DNA from: Xylaria sp. FL1777
Lineage: Eukaryota > Ascomycota > Sordariomycetes > Xylariales > Xylariaceae
NCBI GenBank assembly: GCA_022578965.1
Contig: MU400564.1
Location: forward strand, 124,001 to 188,000
Direction: 5' to 3'
Length of the DNA: 64,000 nucleotides
Made by a program: the position numbers and the translations under genes. Of this stretch, positions 48,362 through 58,127 are shown piece after piece (positions within the stretch are counted from its first letter, which is position 1; the number at the start of each line of letters is the position of its first letter). The notes under the pieces were generated by a model. That model was not told the origin of the DNA, made no database searches, and was given only the letters and a program-made list of their open reading frames with translations.

Positions 48362-50612
48362 CTAACGTTCTTTGTTTTGATATTTTTGCTCTTCGTCACT
48401 ACTCCCTGTTGTTACGACGCCGCTTGCAGGTTGTGAGGTGCCGATTTTGATGTAGCCTCTTCCGCCGTTTTTGGACGAGTTAATGCTGAGACTCCTCGCG
48501 CCAATGCCACCACCTCGAGGAAGCTTAGTGGTCCTAGGGGATGAAGTTATAGGCGAGCGATTCTGTGTTGGCGTCTGTAATTCCTGTGTGCCATCTAGTG
48601 GTACTGAGCTTCGACGGCTCGGAGTGGTAACACCATTCTCATTACCGGGTATTATTGGTTGAGTGTACGGAGGAGTTGGATGTGGGTGTTGAGGTGCGAG
48701 TTCTTCGGGCGTGGCTAGGGGAGTTAGGAGTGTCTCCCTGGCTTTGTGTTCGGGACCGTTACCATTATCCTGACCGTTAGACAGATTTGAGGTACTGTCG
48801 GACTCCACTGCGTCGCTGTTTACACGCACGCTGTTGAGAAAAGTTAGATTCAAGGCAAGAAAAAAAAAAATTGAGTAGACGGATTATGGCTGATCCAAAG
48901 AGGCAAGCAACTTACTGCTTGAATGTTGCAGAAGCAGACAAACTCCTATTTCTCGCACGAGCGTAGCTTTCGTACTCCTTTGGGGGGTTCTCCGCACTCG
49001 TAAAGTTGTCTAGTGCATCGAAGACATGTTGGAAAACCTGGGTGTCGGTATCACGAGCCCACAAGAAATCCAAATGTTCATAATGAGGTATTTCAGTGGC
49101 GACGGTTCTCTTAGGAAGCTCCTTTAACATCACCTTGATATCTACCAGCGAATCACTCCCGCCGTATACGATGACGATAGGTGTTTTGATGTTACGAGTC
49201 GGGTATTTGGCCACTTTGGTGTATTTGTTTGAGGTGTTCATACCGAGGGCTGTCTGAATGTCGTCATCGAACATCTGGAACGACTTGTTCCGGATGATTT
49301 GAAACCAATGAACAACCGATTTAGTACTGGTGAATGAATACAAGTGTGGGTATGCAGCAAGTTTCTGGCTAACTGACATGTTCTCGGACTTCCAACCGAA
49401 GAGAAAGTAATTGCCCATGTCGATTACTTTAATGAAGATGGGAGGGTAGAGAATGTTTTGCCAAGTGGTTGCGGAACTAAGAATTGACCGTCGACCAAAG
49501 AGAAGGAACAGAACTTGCGGCGAGGCCTTAATAAGAGCGTCGACGACACCGTTCTTTAAGCCAGGCACTGACATTGCAGGTGCAAGTGCAATGAATACGT
49601 TGACTTGATCATTCAGCTTTGGGTTGACGGCCAGACTCGCAAATGCCTGTGCTGATCCTTGGGAGAAGCCGATATAGGATAATGAGGGTTGTTTGGTAAT
49701 GTCGAGGATGTACTGGATCGAATCAGGAATGTCATAGAAGGCAAACTCGTCGATGGAAAAGTTCCAGAATTTAGTCGAATTCGGCGAGCACTTGATTGAT
49801 TTCTTAGAGTACTTGTTCCCGCGATTATTGCCCAACTACATGACGCTGTTAATCTTGTATTCCAAGCCGGTGAAATGTAGAAGAGAAGGGACGAGGGGAC
49901 AAGGGGACGACTTACCCAGACATCAAAGCCACGATCGACCAAGATAAACGGGAGACATCTTTTGGCATCTGTTTGGCAAACCCAGACTTCGCTATTCATC
50001 AGGAGGCCATGATGGAGGTAGACAACGCGCTTCATAACGCTGGCAGCCCCCCCGTTGACCTTGGTATCCTCTTCACCCTTCCTCCATGCCAATCGGTGTA
50101 GCCCGAGCAGATATCCGTCCTTGGTCTGCACTACGTGTTCCTCGGCGGTGTATCCATAGGTAGCACATATGGCGACGAAATCGGTGGCATTCCGGATGGA
50201 AGTCGAGATGGCTGGCAGTAGACGTCAGCAGGGGACCATGTGAACGAACACACGACGGCGTAGAGCAACGCAAACGCACCATTCTTCCTCTCCTCGGCTC
50301 TCTTGTGGGCGGGTGAGGATACGCTGTTGAAAATGCGTCGTGAGGCGTCGGTGAAGAGGTTAATTAAGGATGCAGCTATATAGGCGGTCTAGTTAGCAAT
50401 GGAATGTGGTGGCTGTTGGGCTCGGGGTTCGTACGAAGCGCAAGTGTGAGGATTCGGATGATGGATTCAAAAGCAATAAATAGAAACGAGCCTATCAAGG
50501 CAACATATTCGGTTCTAGGCTCATGTCAGATACACCGTGCAGAACACTTGATGCTAGGAATAGCAGGATAGGAGACGAACGGGTTGAGGCGGCCAATGAA
50601 TGGTACTGCCAT
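48362..50612 (-). CDS. Membrane-anchored steryl ester/triacylglycerol lipase (Tgl1/Yeh family)
   Basis: Alpha/beta hydrolase that releases sterols and fatty acids from lipid droplets. Six exons: 50612..50581, 50514..50435, 50375..50280, 50211..49916, 49835..48916 and 48830..48362, giving 630 aa. Exon 1 codes MAVPFIGRLNP. A 66-nt intron with donor GTTCGT and branch site CTGAC removes an in-frame TGA and joins TEYVALIGSFLFIAFESII, the membrane anchor. Then follow AEEHVVQTKDGYLLGLHRL, the oxyanion region VYLHHGLLMNSEVW, DVWLGNNRGNKYS, and the nucleophile elbow GFSQG (Ser226). An Asp in GGSDSLVD and a His in HYEHLDF complete the triad. The last ~180 residues are Pro/Ser/Thr-rich and probably disordered. 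Every exon join is in frame. Confidence 0.92.
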
Positions 50613-51410
50613 ATTGATAAGTTGGTAGATCTAGTCGCAGACAGTCTTGAAAATAGTAATAACAAGCCTACATAGAGCTGCGTTACCTCAGTTCGGTCGC
50701 CATTATGCGCTTCATCAATTATGAGTTTGCGAGGGGTTAGGGTGTTGTAGATAGAACTAGCTGACTATTGAGTGATGTCACATGCAAGAAATCCATCATC
50801 AACTGAATCCGTTGTTGGCGTTGAAGGAATGCCCATTCTGGAAAGGATATCCCTGTCACAGCTGTACACATGCCTACGCAGTAGTACTACGTACATACGT
50901 ATGTCGGTACATAATAATTAGGTACCTCTCCACATACAAATGCATTGTATATAGGAGAGGAAGAGATAGCAGTATGGTAGCAATGCATTATTTCGCTACA
51001 ACTAAGATGTAAGCAGCATTGCAACTTTGAAGTCTGGAAATCTAGTATAGTAGCTCTATGAATTTTTCTTTCTCTCTTTTTGTCTTATTTTTTATTAGCT
51101 TCTCTGCATCTGAACGTATATGTAGCATATTTGAGCCTCGTACCTACCTACATTAACGAAGCTTGCCTCACAACCCCTAAGTATAAGTGGACCTGCCTAC
51201 GTACATCTGCTTAATAACGCAGGTAGAGGTACATACTTGGCTGGTACCGGTTTTTCTACAAAGTACATGTAAGGTAAGTCTTTCAAGACGTCCAATCAAA
51301 ATTCCCGAATTCTAAGACCTGGACTTTTGGCGATACCATCATTCGACCCATTTGACCTCTTTCCTCACCCAAAACCCACCGACCACGAATGAGCAATCTA
51401 TTCGCTAAAC
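50613..51410. other. Divergent promoter region
   Basis: About 800 bp between the lipase (-) and Pet191 (+), with TAC/GTA-rich short repeats near 50880-50920 and 51140-51250. No supported gene. Confidence 0.5.
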
Positions 51411-51890
51411 ATGCCTAGCTCCTGTAAAGAAATAAGTATGTTCATTCCACTTCGACTACTCTCGGACATCTCACACGCGGACACGTTGACATTCTAACCT
51501 CTTTCAACCCTGGCAGGAGCTGCGTTGGCGGAATGCCTACAAGAATCCGAATGCGTCATGGTCCAGCGGAACACGGCCGCCGAGTGTCTGCGATCGCCCC
51601 TAGCCGAGACGCTGCCGTTCAAATGCCAACAGCTTAAGAAGGGATTCGGCGAGTGTCGGCGAGGCATGATCGACATGCGGAAGCGGTTCCGCGGGAACCA
51701 GCCCATCACCTTCAAGACCCTCGAGACGGCCGAGAAGTCCGGCGAGGGATACCAGCTGTATGCCGGTCGATCGGCATACTCGGGCTCCGTCCGGGCCACC
51801 GACGGCAATGAGCCCGAACCGAAGGATTGGCGCGAGGTTGAGAACGAGAAGTTGCGCGCTCAGGAAGCGCAGCAACAGGATAAGAAGTGA
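51411..51890 (+). CDS. PET191: Cytochrome c oxidase assembly protein PET191/COA5
   Basis: Small mitochondrial intermembrane-space protein needed to assemble complex IV. Exon 51411..51435 (MPSSCKEI) is joined to 51517..51890 over an 81-nt intron, giving 132 aa. It has the twin Cys pattern of the family: C5-x9-C15 (CKEIRAALAEC), a further Cys in LQESECV and AAECL, then C-x9-C (CQQLKKGFGEC). These support import and folding by the Mia40 relay. The block KRFRGNQPITF, starting 10 residues after the last Cys, is conserved in the family. The first 25-nt exon carries the first Cys, so the start depends on this join. The C-terminus is charged and fungal-specific. Confidence 0.93.
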
Positions 51891-52905
51891 TGATGATGGT
51901 AGTGCGGTTGTCGGATGATTGCGAGAGCACGGTTTGTACGAGTTAAGAGCCGGTTGCGAGTCTGCGAACTGTTATTGCATTGGGCGGCGTTTGAAGGGTT
52001 GCGGAGGTATCTGTTTTGGTTATCTGTCACATCTATCAGGTCTGGCGTCGCTTTCAAGATATAATCTGGCAGAATGTGATTCCGAGTGACGAGTTCACGA
52101 ACGACTAAGAATACTATTTCTATCCTACTACCAACTATACTAGCTAATTAGTGGTATTATTCTATTCTGATGGTCTACACTCAGGGCTGCTCACAGGATA
52201 TCAAGCTCGGGTATATAATAACCTGACCATGAGATGTATATTGCAAATGTTTCGCTCATCCTTTGAAAAGTAAGCTTGTAGCGGCCGATTCAATAATAAT
52301 GAACTCATAGCAACGTATAATCTCCTGCCGAGCAAAGCTTCACAGAGAATCCGGCACAGCTGACTGGGAGGCTCTCATCCACACCACGATCCTTTTGCGT
52401 GCTTCCGACTTTTCGAGCTAACATACCTATTAAGAAACTATTCTGAGCGGTCACCCAGTGAGGTTCCTAAGGGAATTGGACGAGCATTCAAGTTTAGTAC
52501 CTCTCTATTAATACGTAATTATACAACTCCAAATGTACGTATGCGACAACTTGGTAGGAAAGTTATGCAACTAAGCCATGAACACATGCCCACCTACCCG
52601 ATTCGGTAATTTGGGTTCTTTAGAACCTCGGAACAGACTCGGGGAGATGGCGAATAGAGTTCATAAAGACTCAAACTCTTTCAAACTATCTAATATACCT
52701 CAAGGTTCCTGAATTTCTCCCATACTTCGAATATCCCGATCCGTAACAATAATAGAGTTCTGCTCAAGTTCTAACCATGACGGAAAGCGTAAGGGGAAAA
52801 GAGCTGTGAACAGGCTCTCTTGCTTCTCTGTCTAGTTACCTAGTTTTTCTACTTCTGCATATATTTAATCATCTATTACGTACCTCTATTCTTACTCGAT
52901 ATTCG
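51891..52905. other. Intergenic region
   Basis: About 1 kb between Pet191 and the Ppn2-like gene, AT-rich. Nothing recognised beyond presumed promoter DNA. Confidence 0.5.
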
Positions 52906-54453
52906 ATGGCGGGCGGAAATTCAGAAAGATATCAATGCCCGCGAAATCGGACCTTCGTCCTAGTCACGATCGTTTTTCTCCTTAGTACCGTCTTCCTCAC
53001 CTTCATGCGTCTCGACCCAACCACCCTCGCCCTATCTCGCCGCCCAAACCCCAACAAGCCTGATAAACTCAATGCCGAAGATAATATGGGTACAACCGCA
53101 ACGAAACACGACAAAGACGGCGCGAAGAGGACCTATCCGCAAATCTCTACGCTTCCCGCGTCTCTCCTGCCAACGACCCCCTCACATCCCCAAGATGCGT
53201 CACGGCGGCTGATAATCATCGGCGATGTCCACGGACACCTTGACGCCTTGGAGGCACTTCTGCACAAAGTCGAATTCTCGGCCTCGCATGGCGACACCGT
53301 GATATTAGCAGGCGATATGGTCAATAAAGGCCCTGACAGCGCAGGCGTCGTGGCGCTCGCTATGAAGATCGGGGCGTATGCGGTGCGTGGGAACCACGAG
53401 GATCGCGTGTTGCGAGCATGGGATTATTTCGAGTCGAAGAATTCAAAGCGAGAGCGGAAGAGGAAGAGCGGGGTTGATAGCAACAGTGACAGAGACGACG
53501 ACGACGACGACGACGAAGGGGAGGGAGAGGCAGACGGCATCCTAGATACAGACGAAAGCGAAACAGTCACAAACCCAGAGGAATTGAGAGAAGAGAGCCA
53601 TAGTAATCACGACGGCAGTATAGAAGAGGAACTCGAGAATGAGAAAGGTAACTCGGACTTCCAGTCTCGCAAGAAGGGTGGAAAGAAGGGAAAAAAGAAA
53701 GGGAAGAAGAAGGGCAAGAAAGGCAAAGGAAAGAAACCCCACGCCGGGGACCTGGCCACGGCTAAGTCGCTAAAGCCAGAACATCGTGCATGGCTCTCGG
53801 CGCTCCCTTTGATCCTGCGGGTCGGGAATCTAGGACCACGGTACGGCGAGGTTCTCGTCGTGCATGCCGGTCTGGTCCCGGGTATTCCGCTAGAGCACCA
53901 AGATCCCGAGGCCGTGATGAACATGCGGACGCTTCTCTCGCCTTCCCACGCGCATGCAACCGACGGCCACGAAGAGCCGCCGCCGCCGCCGCTAGCAGAT
54001 GATCAGATCCAACCGCAGTCTCAGAGCCGCCAGCCCGACGAAGCAGAGGACAAGCACAGCCGCAACCCCAAACCCAACCTTATGATACCGAGTCCCTCTC
54101 GCGACGGCACGCCGTGGGCTAAGATCTGGACATCCTACCAGACATCCTCCGTCTTATCACACCCACACGCACGGCCTACCACGGTGATCTACGGACACGA
54201 CGCGAAGGCCGGGCTGCAGCTACGTCGGTACACGTTCGGGCTCGACAGCGGATGCGGGAGCAATATTGCGTTGACAGGGGCCATTTTCGAATTCACGCCT
54301 CCTATACACAGCAGCAGCAGTAGCAGCGAACACGTAATAAACGGGGAGGAAGAATGGGAGACCGATGATACTCTTGACGAAGACGGAGAAAGTCAGGAAC
54401 AACAGAGCCGGGCCAAGATACGGCATAGGCTCGTCAGCGTGCGGTGTACCTAG
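52906..54453 (+). CDS. Ppn2-like vacuolar endopolyphosphatase (calcineurin-type phosphoesterase)
   Basis: Cuts polyphosphate chains in the vacuole in yeast, using divalent metals. A single exon of 515 aa. One N-terminal membrane anchor (about 17-36, FVLVTIVFLLSTVFLTF) fits a type II vacuolar protein. Metal-binding motifs in order: GDVHGH (106-111), GDMVNKGPDS (136-145), GNHED (162-166), then VVHAGLVPG and YGHDAKAGL further on. Between GNHED and the next block there is a charged insert of about 100 residues: acidic (DRDDDDDDDEGEGEAD), then Glu/Ser-rich, then Lys/Gly-rich. A second disordered Pro/Gln insert follows HAGLVPG. Yeast Ppn2 is much shorter. The end of the protein is again acidic. Catalytic motifs all appear intact. 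Confidence 0.88.
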   Translation: MAGGNSERYQCPRNRTFVLVTIVFLLSTVFLTFMRLDPTTLALSRRPNPNKPDKLNAEDNMGTTATKHDKDGAKRTYPQISTLPASLLPTTPSHPQDASRRLIIIGDVHGHLDALEALLHKVEFSASHGDTVILAGDMVNKGPDSAGVVALAMKIGAYAVRGNHEDRVLRAWDYFESKNSKRERKRKSGVDSNSDRDDDDDDDEGEGEADGILDTDESETVTNPEELREESHSNHDGSIEEELENEKGNSDFQSRKKGGKKGKKKGKKKGKKGKGKKPHAGDLATAKSLKPEHRAWLSALPLILRVGNLGPRYGEVLVVHAGLVPGIPLEHQDPEAVMNMRTLLSPSHAHATDGHEEPPPPPLADDQIQPQSQSRQPDEAEDKHSRNPKPNLMIPSPSRDGTPWAKIWTSYQTSSVLSHPHARPTTVIYGHDAKAGLQLRRYTFGLDSGCGSNIALTGAIFEFTPPIHSSSSSSEHVINGEEEWETDDTLDEDGESQEQQSRAKIRHRLVSVRCT

Positions 54454-55072
54454 AAGAACGATACCTACCTAGAACTATACAGGTAAACAGACAGACAGAC
54501 AGACAGACAGGAAGAGCTGAGACAGTTTTGCATGATGTGGCTGGTTGGAATATACTAGCCACAGCTGGCACACGGAACAAAATTGTATCATCCCTTGTTA
54601 ACAGTTAACACATGCGTAAATGAGCATTGGAAAGCCCGAGGGGTATTTTGGTTCGGCTTTTAATTCGAATGCAGGATATAGGTTTGCCTAGCTTATGATG
54701 TACAGGTAATGGAGCTTAGAACGCTTGAACTACAGAAATATGTTGCGCGACGAGATTACGTTGAAACTAGGTATATGGGTTCCAAGATAATAATAGGTGG
54801 TCACTGGAGATGGCGCTGCCATACTCAACGAATTGATTTCCAGTCTTGATTAATAGATCCCGTCCCCTACCATAGACAACTATCAGCCACCTGTATATTT
54901 CAAGTAATGTAGATGCATTGCACTTCCTTTCGGCGAAATTAGCATCCCCTAACCGCCTTGCTCAGAAATAATGGAAAGGCTTCTTTTTTGATTAGCGACC
55001 AGATTTTTTTCTCTTTCTTTCATTGATATTCTATACACCTCTCCATATATGCTCAGATTACGTTAAGTACAT
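54454..55072. other. Convergent intergenic region
   Basis: The 3' flanks of the Ppn2-like gene (+) and transaldolase (-). Six tandem ACAG units lie at 54487-54510. Confidence 0.7.
54487..54510. repeat. ACAG tetranucleotide microsatellite, six copies
   Basis: Perfect repeat 33 bp after the Ppn2-like stop codon. Confidence 0.9.
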
Positions 55073-56622
55073 TTATGCAGAGATCTTCTGCTTAAGGATA
55101 TCCTTCAAGGTGACGGCGTCAGCAGCGAATTTGCTGATACCCTCGCGTAGCTTCTCGACGGCCATTTGTTCCTCGTTGAAGTCGAAGCGGAACAGCGCCT
55201 CGTCGCTGATGTATGATTTCTTGCTGATATCGAGGGAGGTGGCGCTAGAAGCATCAAGCTTCTTCGGTACACTAGCAGTAGAGTTCAAGAGCTCCTCGAG
55301 GAGATTGGGCTGTTTTGAAGGTCGCCGTCAGTCACTACTTTTATCCGAAGACAGCGAAAGGTCCAGGAGCAAAAGGGCTAGGAAGTGAAATTCAGGTTTA
55401 AATCACTTACAGAGATAGTTAGGTAATCACAGCCAGCCAATTCTGTAATCTCGCCAGTGTTGCGGAAGGAAGCACCCATGACGATGGTCTTGTAGCCGAA
55501 CTTCTTGTAGTAGTTGAAAATGCTCTGAACCGACTTGACACCGGGGTCCTCCTCCTTGCTAAACTCCTTCTTGGTGGCAGCCTTGTACCAATCGAGGATA
55601 CGGCCAACGAAAGGGGAGATGAGGAAAGCACCGGCCTCGGCAGCGGCAATAGCCTGGGGAAGCGAAAAGAGCAGGGTTAGGTTGGTGTTGACGCCATGGT
55701 CGCGTTGTAGAATCTCGGCGGCCTTAATGCCTTCCCAAGTAGAGGCAATCTTGATCAAAATACGGTCCTTGGAGATACCTTGTTGCTTGTATAGCTATAT
55801 GACCAAGAGCACATTAGCAGAGTCCCAGAGCAGCACTTAAGTTACGTACTTCGATGATGTGTAGGGCCTTGTCGACAGAGGCCTTGGTGTCGAAGGAGAA
55901 ACGGGCATCGACCTCCGTAGAGACCTTGCCGGGGATAATCTTTAGGATCTCCTTGCCAAACTCGACGAGAAGCCTGTCGAGAGCGGCATCGACTTGGGAG
56001 TCTAGGTCGCCACCCTTGGCCTTGGCGTACTCAATGGCGGAGTCGATTAGTTTAGCATACTCGGGCTTCTTCGAGGCGGCGAGGATGAGAGAGGGGTTGG
56101 TGGTAGCATCTTGAGGCTTGTACTTTCCGATGGCTACGTCATTGGTTAGTATGCATATATATATATCTTGGTATGAAATATGAAATGACGAAGAAATGCA
56201 CTATGCAAGGTAATATTTCTCCACGCATAAGGGGCGGGCTGGTTGTGAATGGGCTACTCACTCGCAAAGTCACCTAGATAAATGTCTCAGTCAGCACCCA
56301 TCTGTTCCGACATCGATATACTGAGGGGTTTCTTCACGGCGACGTAGACATACCGGAGTCGCACACAACCACCTGTTCGTTGAGGCACAAGTCAGTAAAA
56401 GGCTACTGGGGAGGGTATTGAGATATTGCTGGAATGACGTGAGGATATCGTTGTTTTGCGTAACTGGAGGCCCTAAAACTCGCAGAGCGACCCTTGCGAG
56501 CTCAAGCCCGAGCTGCTGCGACGACAGCAGTTGGAGGGGTAAATTTGCTAGTATGAGGGGTAACTCGTGGAAGCAAGACTTACGGTGCCGGTGGCCTTCA
56601 GCTGGTCGAGAGAGCTGGACAT
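55073..56622 (-). CDS. TAL1: Transaldolase
   Basis: Pentose-phosphate enzyme that moves a dihydroxyacetone unit between sugar phosphates through a Lys Schiff base. Six exons: 56622..56584, 56372..56354, 56273..56262, 56133..55850, 55794..55411 and 55309..55073, giving 324 aa, the usual length. Exons 2 and 3 are only 19 and 12 nt, and both are needed to read [20 protein letters not shown] followed by [20 protein letters not shown]. The catalytic Lys is K133 in [12 protein letters not shown]. Other family blocks are [20 protein letters not shown], then [13 protein letters not shown], then [16 protein letters not shown]. The C-terminal helix ends [11 protein letters not shown]. All six joins keep frame. 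Confidence 0.96.
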
Positions 56623-58127
56623 GTTGTATGGGATTCGAGTGTTTGGGCTTGATATTAAGGATAGAATCGCGTGTACGAATTGCTCAAGACAGAGGGTTAA
56701 ATTTTATGTTGTTGTAGGATCTCAAGTTACGACATAGAAATAACAACGAATATTAGTACTTACCTTAGTGACGGGGCAGCTTTTGTTTTATGACCCCGCG
56801 CACTGTATGTACTTTGGCGGGGCATGTCCACCCTACCTCCTACATTGATGTGTGTGCCACTGTAACCTGCCTACATGTACCCAAGGCACTCAGTCAGCAT
56901 CACCGTACATCACCACACTATCTGCCTAGGTGCTGTTCTAGGTACCTGTCTTAGGCAAGTATGTAGAAGAACTCCGAGGACAGAGGTTACCGTCGTTACC
57001 CAGGAGGTCGGCAGGCTATTTTCAGTGGCAATATAACCAGCGTTATTTTCCTGACTTTACAAATGCGTCTGGTGACAGTTCTAAATTTCTACCACCCCCG
57101 CCGCTGACACACCTATCTGTTATTGTTTCGTCATTCGCATCTCCGCTGAACCCGGAACTTGCCCCTCTGCATCCATACCGGATAACTACCATGTATAGTT
57201 CTTCTTTGTTGATGTGTATTTTAATCCCGTATGAGCCCATTTTTAAGAGTAACCACTTTAGCAAGTCTTTGTTTTTATTCGTTCGCCATAAATGTAACCG
57301 AATGGACGCCGACAGTCCAAGTTTTGGCCATCTTCCATCGAGGAGCCAACGAGGTTCACGAGGTTGCCAAGCTTTCTTGTCTTACTAGTGATGTTTATTT
57401 GGAAGCTTCCGACTCCGGCATGAAAAAACTAGACGCAACTCTCGCATAGATGCTTGACGCGTAAGGAAAGGAAAGTAATCAATTGCAAGGCTGAAGAGAG
57501 GATCATGTCCGATCTCTGGGTATAAAATACAAACACCCACTTGGTAGTAGGTATAGGTCATTCAATCATATGAGTGAAACAACAACAGTACAATCAAAAA
57601 ACAACCCCCAACCGGAGGGACGCCGGCATCCCCTCCACGTGGGGGGCCGGGTAAGCCATGATTGGTCGTTGGCTCGAACCGCCCTTTCGGCCATTTTCTC
57701 CCTTTAAGTCGACGGGGGGCGAAGGGGGGAAATTTGCCCCGACCAAGCAACATCTCGCATTACAAGTTGAATACGGACGCCTTCATGAGCGTGGTTTCAC
57801 TTTTTATTTTCTAGAAATACAGCTATCAAGTCCCATAGTCATCAAGGTTGCAAGATAGGCAATGCGAATGCGCTAATATGCTCGTAGCCAGGAAGATGGT
57901 AAGAAATCAAGTCACTTTTCATGAACTTTTCATGCCAGAAGAATGCCCAACCATTGCCGTCCTTGATTATGCCGATCCATGGAGATGCGATGAACAAAGA
58001 ATAATCGAAATGCCCTCGAAATGCCATTTCCCCGATGTCATCCAAGATCTCCTACGTGGAAGCTGAGAGCACATCCTGCCTTTCCGCTATGGCGAAGTAT
58101 GGCGAGCGCGAGACGCCGACCCATGGT
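56623..58127. other. Intergenic region between transaldolase and Tudor-SN
   Basis: About 1.5 kb, holding the transaldolase promoter and the Tudor-SN 3' flank. A GC-rich patch with G/C runs and short inverted ends lies at 57600-57750 and is listed separately. Frames around 57043-58066 show no recognisable protein. Confidence 0.5.
57600..57750. other. GC-rich patch with G6 runs and short inverted ends
   Basis: A sharply GC-rich block in AT-rich surroundings has three runs of six G (near 57640, 57714 and 57724). It also has a 7-bp inverted pair, TTGGTCG (57662-57668) and CGACCAA (57740-57746). GGTTCGAGCC on the minus strand recalls a tRNA B-box, but no cloverleaf can be drawn. Confidence 0.45.

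Noticed and set aside
50515..50580. In-frame TGA near the lipase N-terminus taken as a pseudogene mutation
   Set aside because: A 66-nt intron with GTTCGT donor, CTGAC branch site and CCTAG acceptor removes it and gives a smooth join into the membrane anchor.
57660..57750. tRNA gene suggested by GGTTCGAGCC and 7-bp paired ends
   Set aside because: The T-stem does not pair and no anticodon arm fits.
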